Shown piece after piece: positions 21,002 through 31,074 of a stretch of DNA of 52,844 bases (positions within the stretch are counted from its first letter, which is position 1; every line of letters begins with the position of its first letter). The translations under genes were made by a program, and so were the position numbers. This stretch comes from Gottfriedia solisilvae (GTDB taxonomy: Bacteria; Bacillota; Bacilli; Bacillales; Bacillaceae_G): NCBI RefSeq assembly GCF_002128405.1, contig NZ_NETJ01000011.1, forward strand, positions 1 through 52,844. The letters are read 5' to 3'. Below the pieces are notes generated by a model. That model worked only from the letters and a program-made list of their open reading frames with translations. It had not been told where the DNA came from and did not search any database.

Positions 21002-21955
21002 ATGCCTAATCATTATCCAGACAAGCATTTAAAAGTATTTACTCTTAATTCGAATCCTAAATTAGCAGAAGAAATCGCAAAACATATTGGCGTAGAGCTT
21101 GGTAAATGCTCTGTTTCTCGTTTTAGTGACGGAGAAGTGCAAATTAATATAGAGGAAAGTATCCGTGGTTGTGATGTATTTATCATTCAATCAACTAGCT
21201 TCCCAGTAAATGAGAGCATCATGGAATTATTAATTATGATTGATGCGTTAAAACGTGCATCTGCAAAAACAATTAACCTTGTAATTCCATATTATGGTTA
21301 TGCTCGTCAAGATCGTAAAGCTCGTTCACGTGAGCCGATTACATCTAAATTAGTTGCAAACCTACTTGAAACAGCTGGATCAACTCGAGTAATTACACTT
21401 GATTTACATGCACCACAAATTCAAGGTTTCTTCGATATTCCAATTGATCATTTATTAGGTGTACCTATCCTTTCTGACTATTTTAGAAAAAAACAGCTTG
21501 ATGATATCGTAATCGTTTCTCCAGATCATGGTGGAGTAACAAGAGCGCGTAAAATGGCTGATCGTCTTAAAGCGCCTATTGCTATCATTGACAAGCGTCG
21601 ACCAAGACCAAATGTTGCTGAAGTTATGAATATTATTGGTAACATTGAAGGCAAAACAGCAATCTTAATCGATGATATCATTGATACAGCTGGTACGATT
21701 ACACTTGCTGCTAATGCTTTAGTAGAGCATGGAGCGAAAGAAGTATATGCTTGTTGTACACACCCTGTATTGTCTGGACCGGCAATTGATCGTATTGAAA
21801 ACTCTTGCATTAAAGAATTAGTCGTAACAAATTCAATCTGTCTTGCTGAAGAGAAAAAAGCAGGAAAGCTTGTTGAATTATCTGTTGCTGGCCTACTTGG
21901 TGAAGCAATCATTCGTGTATATGAAGAGCAATCTGTAAGTACATTATTTGATTAA
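21002..21955 (+). CDS. prs: ribose-phosphate pyrophosphokinase
   Basis: Makes PRPP from ribose 5-phosphate and ATP for nucleotide, histidine and tryptophan synthesis. The 317-residue class I enzyme has the [18 protein letters not shown] block, the catalytic flexible loop region after [10 protein letters not shown], and the PRPP-binding loop [12 protein letters not shown]. Start ATG 21002 after GCGGAGGG. The expected downstream gene ctc (general stress protein Ctc/L25) is missing; a terminator follows, then pth. Confidence 0.96.
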   Translation: MPNHYPDKHLKVFTLNSNPKLAEEIAKHIGVELGKCSVSRFSDGEVQINIEESIRGCDVFIIQSTSFPVNESIMELLIMIDALKRASAKTINLVIPYYGYARQDRKARSREPITSKLVANLLETAGSTRVITLDLHAPQIQGFFDIPIDHLLGVPILSDYFRKKQLDDIVIVSPDHGGVTRARKMADRLKAPIAIIDKRRPRPNVAEVMNIIGNIEGKTAILIDDIIDTAGTITLAANALVEHGAKEVYACCTHPVLSGPAIDRIENSCIKELVVTNSICLAEEKKAGKLVELSVAGLLGEAIIRVYEEQSVSTLFD

Positions 21956-21986
21956 TATCTTGCATGTTGTTTGAAAGTATAAGAGG

Positions 21987-22014
21987 GACGTAGCCAGAAG
22001 TGGTTACGTCTTTT
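21987..22014 (+). terminator. prs terminator
   Basis: GACGTAGCCA pairs with TGGTTACGTC (one wobble) around GAAG, followed by TTTT. Confidence 0.88.
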
Positions 22015-22052
22015 CGTAATATCAGTACAGTTTGTTTCAGGGAGGTATAAAG

Positions 22053-22616
22053 ATGAAACTTTTTGTAGGGTTAGGAAACCCAGGAAGAGAGTATGAAAGA
22101 ACGAGACATAACATCGGTTTTATTGCGATTGACGAATTAGCACATCGTCATGGAATACCATTAAATCAGCAAAAATTTAATGGTATTTATGGATCAGGAA
22201 TGATAAATGGTGAAAAAGTATTTCTACTTAAACCATTAACATATATGAACTTATCAGGAGAATGTGTTAGACCGTTTATGGACTACTTTGATATTGATAT
22301 CGAAGACTTAGTAGTACTTTATGATGAAATGGATATTCCAACGGGTAAGCTTCGTTTACGTGGGAAAGGTAGCGCAGGTGGTCATAACGGAATTAAGTCT
22401 TTAATCCAACACTTGGGTACTCAGGAATTTCAAAGAATTCGTATCGGCGTAGACCGTCCAAGTAATGGAATGAGTGTTGTAAATCATGTTCTCTCCAATT
22501 TTTATGAAGAGGAAGTAGCAGATGTAGTTGACGGTGTAAAGCGAGCTGCTGACGCATGTGAATACTTTTTAAAGCATCCATTTGTTGAAGTGATGAATCA
22601 ATTTAATAAAAAATAA
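22053..22616 (+). CDS. pth: peptidyl-tRNA hydrolase
   Basis: Releases tRNA from dropped-off peptidyl-tRNA (spoVC in B. subtilis). The 187-residue protein has the opening [21 protein letters not shown] with the catalytic histidine of RHN, and [15 protein letters not shown] later. A TTG at 22032 is in frame, but GGGAGGT at 22040-22046 sets the start at ATG 22053, and this gives the normal length. It stands alone between terminators of prs and the fin promoter. Confidence 0.95.
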   Translation: MKLFVGLGNPGREYERTRHNIGFIAIDELAHRHGIPLNQQKFNGIYGSGMINGEKVFLLKPLTYMNLSGECVRPFMDYFDIDIEDLVVLYDEMDIPTGKLRLRGKGSAGGHNGIKSLIQHLGTQEFQRIRIGVDRPSNGMSVVNHVLSNFYEEEVADVVDGVKRAADACEYFLKHPFVEVMNQFNKK

Positions 22617-22642
22617 AAAACAGGAATTTGCGCCTTAGTATT

Positions 22643-22672
22643 GAATAAGTATAGTAAGTACAATCCATACTG
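22643..22672 (+). promoter_or_regulatory. sigma-G-type forespore promoter for fin
   Basis: GAATA at 22643-22647 fits the sigma-G -35 GHATR, and after exactly 18 bases CATACTG at 22666-22672 fits the -10 CATWHTA except for the last base. The expected start of transcription is near 22679, downstream of the first in-frame ATG (22678). Confidence 0.7.
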
Positions 22673-22710
22673 TATATATGAATTTTATTGACGTATGGAG
22701 GCATCATGTC

Positions 22711-22944
22711 TTGGAATTATTAGAATGTCAGTGTAGATACTGTAACACGGTAATAGGTAGACTTGAAAAGAATCAATTACTACAATTAACCTCTTATTAT
22801 TGCCATTCATTTGAAGCGGAATTAAGTGATTTTGTAAAATTTATTCAATCTCCTAACCAAGTTTTTCAAATTGTATGCGAGGATTGTGAAATGACACTTT
22901 CAGAATACCCACATTACCATCAATATAAAAATTTCATACATTAA
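22711..22944 (+). CDS. fin: anti-sigma-F factor Fin (YabK)
   Basis: Fin switches off sigma-F in the forespore and so helps the change to sigma-G. The 77-residue protein has C6, C8 and C11, a CEDC pair (C56, C59) and PHYHQYKNFI at the end, matching B. subtilis Fin in length and spacing. The frame is open from ATG 22678, but the predicted transcript begins at about that base. GGAGG at 22697-22701 is nine bases before TTG 22711, so TTG is the likely start. It sits between pth and mfd, as in B. subtilis. Confidence 0.85.
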   Translation: MELLECQCRYCNTVIGRLEKNQLLQLTSYYCHSFEAELSDFVKFIQSPNQVFQIVCEDCEMTLSEYPHYHQYKNFIH

Positions 22945-23068
22945 ATTGCCTTTGGTACCTACCTGAGGCGTTTTTCTGTTTTTTATTTCGAATAATGACA
23001 AATATGTTTCAACTAAGGGTATGTTTTTTGAAATAGACTTAGATTGACTGTTAGGGGAGATTGACTTC

Positions 23069-26000
23069 GTGATTGGTTTAATTGAACAATTTAACCGGTA
23101 TAATGATATAAAAAAAATAATAAGCGGACTAAGAAACGGACTAAGAGAGCAATTAGTTACCAATTTAACTGGCTCTGCTAAAACCATATTAGCTGGAGCA
23201 GTTTATAAAGAAACTAAAAAGACCCAATTAATCGTAACGAATAATCTTCTACAAGCTCAAAAAGTGTTCGAAGATATAAAGTCTATATTGGGAGAAGAAC
23301 AGGTTTTCTTGTATCCAGCAAATGAACTGATTGCTTCGGAAATCGCAGTTTCGAGTCCCGAATTAAGATCACAAAGATTAATAGCATTAAATAGTTTAAT
23401 GGCTAATAAAGCATCAGTCATCGTAACGCCTGTTTCAGGTTTAGTAGGCTATTTGCCATCTCCAGAGCTATGGGCAAGCTACCAGCTTCATTTTGAACTA
23501 GGTGAGGAAATAGATTTAACGACACTAGTATCTCAATTTGTTCAAATGGGATATGTAAGAGTTGGAATGGTAGAAAGTAAAGGTGAGTTCAGCGTACGTG
23601 GAGGTATTTTAGATATTTATCCACTAACATATGAGGATCCTATCAGAATAGAATTATTTGATACTGAAATAGATTCGATTCGATCTTTTTCTCCAGATAA
23701 CCAAAGGTCAATCAATAAGTACGAAACTGTTCAGATTGGACCAGCAACAGAGAGAATTATCCCTAAAGCTGACTTGCAATTAGGCGTTCAGCGTATTGAA
23801 GATGCGTTTAAATCAACACTTTCAAAAACTACTGACAAACAATTAAAAGAGACTTTAGTTGAAAAAGTGACATATGATATTGAGCAGTTAAAACAAGGTC
23901 AATTAATTGACCAAATATATAAGTATTTTGGCTTAATCTATGAAAAACAATTTAGTTTACTAGATTATATACCAAATGACTCAATCGTAATCGTTGATGA
24001 GATATCAAGGGTTCATGAAGTAGTAGAACAAATGAAAAAAGATGAGGCTGAGTGGTATACATCGTTGTTAGCTGAAGGAAATGCACTACAAGGTGTCACT
24101 TTCTCTCATGATTTTTTCCAGTTGCTTCAGTCTAGAAAGCGCCAACAAATACATACTAGTCTATTTCCTAGAAGAGTTCCTCATACACACCCTGAACAAG
24201 TTGTGTCGATTCAATGTAAGTCAACGCAAGAGTTTCATGGGCAAATGAATTTGTTAAAAAATGAATTAGATCGCTGGAAGAAAAACAAATATACAATTGT
24301 TATGCTCGGCGAAAGTGACGAAAGAACTTTTAAAATAGAAAATATTTTAGAAGATTATAAAATGGAAGGCAAAATTGTATCTTCCATTGAGCAGATTAAG
24401 AGCGGCGAAGTGTATATTATGAAGGGTGAACTCCTTTCAGGTTTTGAACTCCCATTAGAAAAATTCGTCTTAATTACTGAGAGAGAACTTTTTACAAAGA
24501 AAGCGAAAAAACAAAAAAGAGTTAATACAAAACTATCAAATGCAGAACGAATTAAAAATTACTCTGAACTTAAAGTCGGGGATTATGTTGTACACGTTAA
24601 TCATGGTATTGGTAAGTTTTTAGGAATTGAAACACTTGAGATAAATGGCATTCATAAAGACTATTTACACGTTAGGTACCATGGTGATGATAAGTTATTT
24701 GTTCCAATTGAACAAATTGATCAAGTGCAAAAATATGTAGGTTCTGAAGGTAAAGAACCTAAGATTTACAAGCTTGGTGGGTCAGATTGGAAAAAGGTTA
24801 AGAAAAAAGTTGAAGGCTCTGTTCAAGATATAGCGGACGATTTAATTAAATTATACGCAGAAAGAGAAGCATCAAGAGGATATGCTTTCTCTCCAGATGG
24901 ACTAGAACAACAAGAGTTTGAATCTTCATTCCCATATCAAGAGACTGACGATCAAATTCGATCTATTAATGAAATTAAGAAAGACATGGAAAGAGAACGT
25001 CCTATGGATCGCTTATTATGTGGTGACGTAGGTTACGGAAAAACTGAAGTGGCAATTCGTGCTGCCTTTAAAGCGATTGTAGAAGGAAAACAAGTAGCAT
25101 TTTTAGTTCCAACTACTATTTTGGCACAACAGCACTTTGAAACTTTACGTGAAAGATTTCAAGATTTCCCAATTAATATTGGATTACTAAATCGTTTCCG
25201 TTCTCGTAAACAACAACTTGAGACAATGAAGGGGTTAAAAGAAGGCTCTGTTGATATTGTAGTTGGAACACATCGATTATTATCAAAGGACATAGTGTAC
25301 AAAGATTTAGGTTTATTGATAATTGATGAAGAGCAACGATTTGGCGTTTCACATAAAGAAAAAATTAAACAGTTAAAAGCTAATATTGACGTATTAACAT
25401 TAACAGCAACACCTATCCCACGTACTCTACACATGTCTATGCTAGGTGTTAGGGATTTATCTGTTATTGAAACACCGCCAGAAAATCGTTTCCCGGTGCA
25501 AACTTATGTTGTTGAATACAATGCAGCACTAGTTAGAGAAGCAATAGAAAGAGAGTTGTCCCGAGACGGTCAAATCTACTTCTTATACAACCGTGTAGAA
25601 GATATTGAGCGTATGGCAGAACAAATTTCAATGCTAGTTCCTGACGCGAAAGTAGCCGTGGCTCATGGTCGAATGAACGAAGGAGAACTGGAATCAGTTA
25701 TGTATGCCTTCTTAGATGGACAATATGATGTTCTTGTAAGTACAACGATCATTGAAACTGGTGTAGATATACCGAATGTAAATACGTTAATCGTATATGA
25801 TGCCGACCGAATGGGATTATCGACACTTTACCAATTAAGAGGTCGAGTAGGACGATCAAACCGTGTTGCATACGCGTATTTTACTTACAAACAAGATAAA
25901 GTTTTAACTGAGGTTGCAGAAAAACGTCTACAAGCAATTAAAGAATTTACTGAGCTCGGTTCAGGATTTAAGATAGCCATGCGTGACTTATCAATACGTG

Positions 26001-26599
26001 GAGCAGGTAATCTTCTTGGGGCACAACAGCACGGCTTTATCGACTCTGTCGGATTTGACTTATACTCACAAATGCTGAAGGATGCAATTGAGCAACGTAG
26101 AGGCGTTAAGAAGGAAGATTTAATTACTGTTGAAATTGATATCGAGGTAGACGCATATTTACCTGATACTTATATTCAAGACAGTAAGCAAAAAATTGAA
26201 ATGTACAAGCAATTTAGAAGAGTTGAGACTTTTGATGAATTAAATGATGTTCAAGATGAACTGATGGACCGCTTTGGAGAATTCCCTGTAGAAGTTGGTT
26301 ACTTATGTCAGGTTGCACATATTAAGTTATTAGCAAATGCAGAGAAAATTGAACTAATTAAGCAAGTTAAATCAGAGGTAAGTATATACTTCTCAGAAGC
26401 AGCAAGTGCAAATATTGATGGCGGAAAACTATTCAAGCTTTGCAATTCTTACGGAAGAGGAATTGGACTTGGCATGGATGGTACCAAACTAAAAATTACA
26501 CTAGATGTTAAAGGGAAAAAACCAGCGGACTGGTTAACGACACTTGAAGGATTAATAACAGGGCTTAAAAATGTGAAAAAAGAAAGCGTAAATGCTTAA
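23069..26599 (+). CDS. mfd: transcription-repair coupling factor Mfd
   Basis: Removes RNA polymerase stalled at DNA lesions and recruits UvrA. The 1176-residue protein has an N-terminal UvrB-like part, a CarD-like polymerase-interaction domain starting about residue 500 (VGDYVVHVNHGIGKF), a RecG-like motor with GDVGYGKTE (652-660) and the DEEQ box (753-756), the RGRVGRS motif VI, and a C-terminal TRCF domain. Start GTG 23069. Full length with no interruption. Confidence 0.97.
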   Translation: MIGLIEQFNRYNDIKKIISGLRNGLREQLVTNLTGSAKTILAGAVYKETKKTQLIVTNNLLQAQKVFEDIKSILGEEQVFLYPANELIASEIAVSSPELRSQRLIALNSLMANKASVIVTPVSGLVGYLPSPELWASYQLHFELGEEIDLTTLVSQFVQMGYVRVGMVESKGEFSVRGGILDIYPLTYEDPIRIELFDTEIDSIRSFSPDNQRSINKYETVQIGPATERIIPKADLQLGVQRIEDAFKSTLSKTTDKQLKETLVEKVTYDIEQLKQGQLIDQIYKYFGLIYEKQFSLLDYIPNDSIVIVDEISRVHEVVEQMKKDEAEWYTSLLAEGNALQGVTFSHDFFQLLQSRKRQQIHTSLFPRRVPHTHPEQVVSIQCKSTQEFHGQMNLLKNELDRWKKNKYTIVMLGESDERTFKIENILEDYKMEGKIVSSIEQIKSGEVYIMKGELLSGFELPLEKFVLITERELFTKKAKKQKRVNTKLSNAERIKNYSELKVGDYVVHVNHGIGKFLGIETLEINGIHKDYLHVRYHGDDKLFVPIEQIDQVQKYVGSEGKEPKIYKLGGSDWKKVKKKVEGSVQDIADDLIKLYAEREASRGYAFSPDGLEQQEFESSFPYQETDDQIRSINEIKKDMERERPMDRLLCGDVGYGKTEVAIRAAFKAIVEGKQVAFLVPTTILAQQHFETLRERFQDFPINIGLLNRFRSRKQQLETMKGLKEGSVDIVVGTHRLLSKDIVYKDLGLLIIDEEQRFGVSHKEKIKQLKANIDVLTLTATPIPRTLHMSMLGVRDLSVIETPPENRFPVQTYVVEYNAALVREAIERELSRDGQIYFLYNRVEDIERMAEQISMLVPDAKVAVAHGRMNEGELESVMYAFLDGQYDVLVSTTIIETGVDIPNVNTLIVYDADRMGLSTLYQLRGRVGRSNRVAYAYFTYKQDKVLTEVAEKRLQAIKEFTELGSGFKIAMRDLSIRGAGNLLGAQQHGFIDSVGFDLYSQMLKDAIEQRRGVKKEDLITVEIDIEVDAYLPDTYIQDSKQKIEMYKQFRRVETFDELNDVQDELMDRFGEFPVEVGYLCQVAHIKLLANAEKIELIKQVKSEVSIYFSEAASANIDGGKLFKLCNSYGRGIGLGMDGTKLKITLDVKGKKPADWLTTLEGLITGLKNVKKESVNA

Positions 26600-26763
26600 C
26601 GAAATATTTTTTGATATTCGTAAGTCACGTACAAAAGTAGTTTCTGGTCCTGACTTATAACCAAAACTTGCTAACAACACATCCTAAAAATAAAGAAAAG
26701 TTACCAAAATGTGCTTACACTACTATAAATTTAGTAAAGGTGTCAAAAAATCTCACTTATTTT

Positions 26764-26792
26764 GTATAGAACGGAAGTTGTGAAGGATACTA
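26764..26792 (+). promoter_or_regulatory. sigma-G-type promoter for spoVT
   Basis: GTATA at 26764-26768 and GATACTA at 26786-26792 with 17 bases between resemble sigma-G sites (GHATR and CATWHTA, one mismatch). It lies about 85 bases before the spoVT start; spoVT is a sigma-G gene in B. subtilis. Confidence 0.6.
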
Positions 26793-26877
26793 TCATTAAT
26801 TAAGGGTGACCTTACCTCATTGTCACTCTCTTTCATAAACGTAGACAAGCAAGTAAGTGAGGAGGCGCTTTGTAAGT

Positions 26878-27414
26878 ATGAAGGCAACAGGAATTGTACG
26901 ACGTATTGACGACTTAGGTCGAGTAGTAATACCCAAGGAAATCAGGAGAACTTTGCGAATCCGTGAAGGTGATCCATTAGAAATATTTGTAGACCGAGAT
27001 GGAGAAGTAATTTTAAAGAAATATTCACCTATTAGTGAATTAAGTGATTTCGCTAAGGAGTATGCAGATGCATTATACGATACACTTGGTCACACTGTTA
27101 TCATTAGTGACCGTGATTCAGTAGTTGCAGTTGCGGGGGCTTCTAAGAAAGAATACTTAAACAAAAATATTGGTGATATTATTGAAAAAATCATGGCTGA
27201 ACGAAATTCAAAAGTAATAAGTGAGCCTGGTGAAGCTTCTTTCATTGAAAGTGTAATTGAAAAATACCAATCCTATGCCGTAGGAGCTGTCATCGCAAGC
27301 GGTGACCCTATTGGAGCAGTAGTTATCTTCTCCAAAGACAAAACGATTACAGATGTCGAGAAAAAAGCAATCGACACAGCAACAAACTTCTTAGCAAGAC
27401 AAATGGAGCAGTGA
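26878..27414 (+). CDS. spoVT: stage V sporulation protein T
   Basis: SpoVT tunes sigma-G-dependent genes up or down in the forespore. The 178-residue protein has an AbrB-type swapped-hairpin DNA-binding domain (about 1-50, MKATGIVRRIDDLGRVVIP) and a C-terminal GAF-like domain (about 55-178). The frame opens at 26857, but GGAGGCG before ATG 26878 and close similarity to the AbrB N terminus fix the start. A repeat element begins just after its stop. Confidence 0.96.
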   Translation: MKATGIVRRIDDLGRVVIPKEIRRTLRIREGDPLEIFVDRDGEVILKKYSPISELSDFAKEYADALYDTLGHTVIISDRDSVVAVAGASKKEYLNKNIGDIIEKIMAERNSKVISEPGEASFIESVIEKYQSYAVGAVIASGDPIGAVVIFSKDKTITDVEKKAIDTATNFLARQMEQ

Positions 27415-27416
27415 AA

Positions 27417-27583
27417 TAGAAAAGTGGAGGCGACTGTTCAGCTCCGACAAGCATAAGACAAGGTCTGATAAAGGTTGGTTTTTAACCTTTATTGGAGCTT
27501 GGCTTATGACCTAGAGGAGTTAGGAGCCGGAACTAGACAGTACGAAAAGTGGAAGCGACTGCTTAGCTAGTCGCCGATACTAG
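27417..27583. repeat. intergenic palindromic repeat element
   Basis: Two direct copies of an 18-base unit, GAAAAGTGGAGGCGACTG at 27419 and the same with one change at 27544, are 125 bases apart. The interval is rich in inverted repeats: ATAAAGGTT/AACCTTTAT, CATAAG/CTTATG and AGCTCC/GGAGTT. It is more GC-rich than its surroundings. It resembles the short intergenic repeats known from Bacillaceae genomes; I cannot name the family. Confidence 0.65.
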
Positions 27584-27598
27584 AAAAAACAAAAAAGT

Positions 27599-27642
27599 AA
27601 ACCATTCTATTGCCGGATTTGGCACAGGAATGGTTTTTCTTT
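27599..27642 (+). terminator. hairpin terminator after spoVT repeat
   Basis: AAACCATTC pairs with GAATGGTTT around an interior that contains GCC/GGC, followed by TTTTCTTTT. Confidence 0.8.
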
Positions 27643-27718
27643 TGGCAACTCTTTACATAAACCCCAATAATGTAATACATTAAAGGGTGAACCATCTATC
27701 AAAGGAGTTGTTATCCTT

Positions 27719-29308
27719 TTGCAAAAAGCTAAGCAAAAAGCAGCCTTACAAGGAGCTTTATTTATTACAATTGCATCTTTATTATCAAAGGTATTAAGTG
27801 CATTTTATAAAATTCCATATCAAAATATTGCTGGTGATTTAGGTTACTATATTTACCAACAGGTGTATCCTGTTTATGCAATTGCTTTAGCTTTTTCTAC
27901 TTATGGTTTTCCTTTAGTTTTATCATCTTATGTAGCTGAACGATTAGCAAAAAAAGATGAAAAGGGTGCCAAAGAGCTAGTGTATGCGACTTTTATGATG
28001 CTTTTATTAATTGGTACCTTATGTTTTTTGACTCTTTACATAGGAAGTAATAGCATAGCGCAGTTTATGCGTGACGAACATCTTGCTATGCTGATTCGAG
28101 TTGTGAGTGTTGGATTCTTATTTGTTCCAATTACCTCGGCCTTCCGAGGCTACTATCAAGGTTTAGGGGATATGGGACCTACTTCTATCAGTCAAGTAAT
28201 TGAACAATTAATTCGTGTAGTAACGATTTTAGTACTATCAATTTATTTAATGCAAACTACAGATAATCTTTATGTTGTAGGAGCTGGCGCAGTTTCAGGC
28301 TCAATATTGGGAAGTATCGCTGCAATATTGTACTTCTTTTACTGGGTATCTTTCAAAGGTTCCGGTTTAACGATCCCATCTTTCAGTTTAGTAAAGAAAT
28401 ATCGTTTTGAACTGAAAACAATCTTATATCAAGGTATACTACTTAGCTTAAGTAGCTTAGTACTCGTATTTATACAATTTATCGATTCAATCTCCTTTTA
28501 TCCACTTTTAGTGCAATATGGATATCATGTAGAAGGAGCCAAGTTAGTTAAAGGTATTTATGATCGAGGATTTCCGTTAATTCAACTAGGGGCAGTAATT
28601 GCTTCTTCATTTTCATTAGCTTTAATACCGTATTTATCGAGGGAGTTAGTTAGAAAAGAACATTCTTCAATCAATAACCGAATTTCAGCGGCAATTAGAG
28701 TGAGTATTGTAGTTGGAGCTGCTGCAACTGTTGGGCTGGTTTCCATCATTCATCCGACAAATATTATGCTTTATCGAAATGATTTAGGTACAGATGTACT
28801 GTCGATTTTATGTATATCAATCTTTTTTGCAGGTATTTCAATTACAACTTCATCTATAGCACAAGGTCTAGGTAAAAGTTTGATTCCAGCATTAAATGTA
28901 TTCGCAGGTGGATGTGTAAAATTCATCGGAAATGTTATTTTAATGGAGCAAATTGGTTCTAAAGGAGCGGCATATTCAACAGTTATTGCTTTAATCATTG
29001 TAACAATTTTAAATTTAGCTTATATATATAAACTCTCAAAAGTAAAATTCTTTGGATTAAAGTTTATATTGAAGCTATTAATTTCCCTGGTGATTATGTA
29101 TTACATTGTCCTTGGATATGAATATATTTATGAGAAGTATTCATTATTTATCAATCCGCTTCGTTTACGTATGCTAGTTGAAGCTTTAACATCAGCAGGC
29201 GTTGGCGCAATTGTTTTTACAATCGTCTTAATCAAAATAAAACTATTTACAGTTGAAGAGCTGAGCTCGTTAATAAAAAGTAAAAAATTACAAAAATGGC
29301 TCTCTTAA
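27719..29308 (+). CDS. yabM: polysaccharide-flippase-like membrane protein YabM (MATE/SpoVB family)
   Basis: A 529-residue integral membrane protein with about 14 hydrophobic segments of the MOP flippase superfamily, related to SpoVB and MurJ-like lipid exporters. LSKVLSAFYKIPYQNIAGDLGYYIYQ at its start is typical of this branch. A role in moving a lipid-linked cell wall precursor is inferred only from the family. Start TTG 27719 after AAAGGAG. It is 18 bases ahead of yabN, and the run through yabR shares its direction. Confidence 0.88.
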   Translation: MQKAKQKAALQGALFITIASLLSKVLSAFYKIPYQNIAGDLGYYIYQQVYPVYAIALAFSTYGFPLVLSSYVAERLAKKDEKGAKELVYATFMMLLLIGTLCFLTLYIGSNSIAQFMRDEHLAMLIRVVSVGFLFVPITSAFRGYYQGLGDMGPTSISQVIEQLIRVVTILVLSIYLMQTTDNLYVVGAGAVSGSILGSIAAILYFFYWVSFKGSGLTIPSFSLVKKYRFELKTILYQGILLSLSSLVLVFIQFIDSISFYPLLVQYGYHVEGAKLVKGIYDRGFPLIQLGAVIASSFSLALIPYLSRELVRKEHSSINNRISAAIRVSIVVGAAATVGLVSIIHPTNIMLYRNDLGTDVLSILCISIFFAGISITTSSIAQGLGKSLIPALNVFAGGCVKFIGNVILMEQIGSKGAAYSTVIALIIVTILNLAYIYKLSKVKFFGLKFILKLLISLVIMYYIVLGYEYIYEKYSLFINPLRLRMLVEALTSAGVGAIVFTIVLIKIKLFTVEELSSLIKSKKLQKWLS

Positions 29309-29326
29309 AAGAACAGGAGGAGCAAA

Positions 29327-30781
29327 ATGAACAAGATTACAGTTTTAGGCCTAGGAGCAGGTGATTTAGATCAGTTGCCGTTAGGGATTTATAAAATACT
29401 ACAAAAGACTGAAAATCTATTTTTACGAACAAAAGACCATCCTGTTATTCAAGAATTAGAGGCAGAGGGACTTACATACCAGTCTTATGACGCTGTATAT
29501 GAAAAGCATGATCAGTTTGAGGAAGTATATCAAGAAATTGTGAACTCTTTAGTAACAGAATCTAAGGAAAAACCAATTACATATGCAGTACCTGGGCACC
29601 CTCTTGTAGCAGAGAAAACAGTTCAATTGTTAATTGAATTATCTAATCAAGGAAAAGTAGAAATAGATATTAAAGGTGGACAAAGCTTTTTAGATGCGAT
29701 GTTTACTAGCTTGAAAATTGATCCAATTGAAGGCTTTCAATTCGTTGATGCCACTGATTTAGAGCAAGAATACATAACGTTTAGACAGCATTTAATTATT
29801 TGCCAGGTTTATGATCAAATGACAGCTTCTCATGCAAAATTAAAACTAATGGAGCAACTACCTGATGATTATGAGGTAACGATTGTGACTGCAGCAGGTA
29901 GTGAATCTGAGCAAATTAGAACAGTGCCTTTATTCGAATTAGATCGTGATACATCAATCAATAACTTAACAAGCGTGTATGTACCGCCAGTAAAGCATGA
30001 AGCAGATTTATATCATCAATTTGAAACACTTCGTTCTGTAATTGCAACATTAAGGGGCCCTGAAGGGTGTCCGTGGGATCAAAAGCAGACGCATGAATCT
30101 TTAAAGAAATATTTATTAGAAGAGGCATACGAACTACTTGAAGCAATTGATGAGGAAGATGATGATCACATCATAGAAGAGCTTGGGGATGTACTACTTC
30201 AAGTGATGTTACATGCTCAAATTGGAGAGGATGAAGGTTATTTCTCTATCCAAGATGTCATTAAAGGCTTAGTAAGTAAGCTAATTTACCGTCATCCACA
30301 TGTATTTTCAGATGTGAATGTAGTAGATGAAGATGAAGTATTAAAAAATTGGCAGGAATTAAAGCAAGCTGAAAAAGGTGAAGCTGTTACAACGATTCTA
30401 TCTGGTATTCCAAAAGAATTATCAGGTTTACTTAAGGCAGAGAAGCTACAAAGCAAAGCAGCAAAAGTAGGATTTGATTGGAAAGAGTTACCGCCAGTTG
30501 TAGATAAGATCAAAGAAGAGCTAGCCGAAGTACTTGCAGCAATTGAGCAAAAGGAACAGTCAAAAATAGAGTCTGAATTAGGTGACTTACTATTTAGTAT
30601 CGTTAATTTAGCTAGATTTATTGATGTAAATCCTGAGCAAGCAATTTTAAAAACCAATATGAAATTTACAAAACGTTTTCAGTTTATCGAAACAAAACTG
30701 AACGAAATAAATAAGACATTTTCAGATGTGTCTCTTGAGGAAATGGATGAATTCTGGAATGAAGCAAAAGAGCTAGAGTAA
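29327..30781 (+). CDS. yabN: YabN: tetrapyrrole methylase domain fused to MazG pyrophosphohydrolase
   Basis: A 484-residue two-domain protein. Residues 1-220 match the SAM-dependent tetrapyrrole methylase fold (ITVLGLGAGDLDQLP), although its activity is unproven. Residues from about 228 form MazG, with GPEGCPWDQKQTHESL, then EEAYE (265-269) and EELGDVLLQ giving the metal-binding acidic residues. MazG hydrolyses NTPs to NMP and pyrophosphate and probably cleans up abnormal nucleotides. Start ATG 29327 after CAGGAGGAG. rqcP follows after 23 bases. Confidence 0.93.
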   Translation: MNKITVLGLGAGDLDQLPLGIYKILQKTENLFLRTKDHPVIQELEAEGLTYQSYDAVYEKHDQFEEVYQEIVNSLVTESKEKPITYAVPGHPLVAEKTVQLLIELSNQGKVEIDIKGGQSFLDAMFTSLKIDPIEGFQFVDATDLEQEYITFRQHLIICQVYDQMTASHAKLKLMEQLPDDYEVTIVTAAGSESEQIRTVPLFELDRDTSINNLTSVYVPPVKHEADLYHQFETLRSVIATLRGPEGCPWDQKQTHESLKKYLLEEAYELLEAIDEEDDDHIIEELGDVLLQVMLHAQIGEDEGYFSIQDVIKGLVSKLIYRHPHVFSDVNVVDEDEVLKNWQELKQAEKGEAVTTILSGIPKELSGLLKAEKLQSKAAKVGFDWKELPPVVDKIKEELAEVLAAIEQKEQSKIESELGDLLFSIVNLARFIDVNPEQAILKTNMKFTKRFQFIETKLNEINKTFSDVSLEEMDEFWNEAKELE

Positions 30782-30804
30782 ATTGAAAGTAAGGTGAGAG
30801 ATAG

Positions 30805-31074
30805 ATGAGACTTGATAAATTTTTAAAAGTGTCAAGAATTATTAAGCGACGTACACTTGCAAAAGAAGTAGCCGATCAAGGAAGAATTACAATTAATGGT
30901 ACGGTTGCCAAAGCTTCTACTGAAGTAAAAGTTGGAGACGAGTTGAAGATTCGCTTTGGACAAAAAATTGTTACAGCAAAAATTAATTTATTAAAAGAAA
31001 CAGTCCGCAAAGAAGAAGCGGATGCGATGTATTCAATTATTAGTGAAGAAAAACTAACTGATAGCTTGTTCTAA
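30805..31074 (+). CDS. rqcP: RNA-binding S4 protein RqcP (YabO)
   Basis: A short S4-domain protein of 89 residues. RqcP (formerly YabO) works with RqcH on obstructed 50S subunits, helping to add alanine tails to stalled nascent chains. The S4 fold is seen in MRLDKFLKVSRIIKRRTLAKEVADQGRI-like spacing with basic residues at 14-18. Start ATG 30805 after AAGGTGAGAG. The pth gene, another enzyme of stalled peptidyl-tRNA, is in the same window. Confidence 0.93.
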   Translation: MRLDKFLKVSRIIKRRTLAKEVADQGRITINGTVAKASTEVKVGDELKIRFGQKIVTAKINLLKETVRKEEADAMYSIISEEKLTDSLF

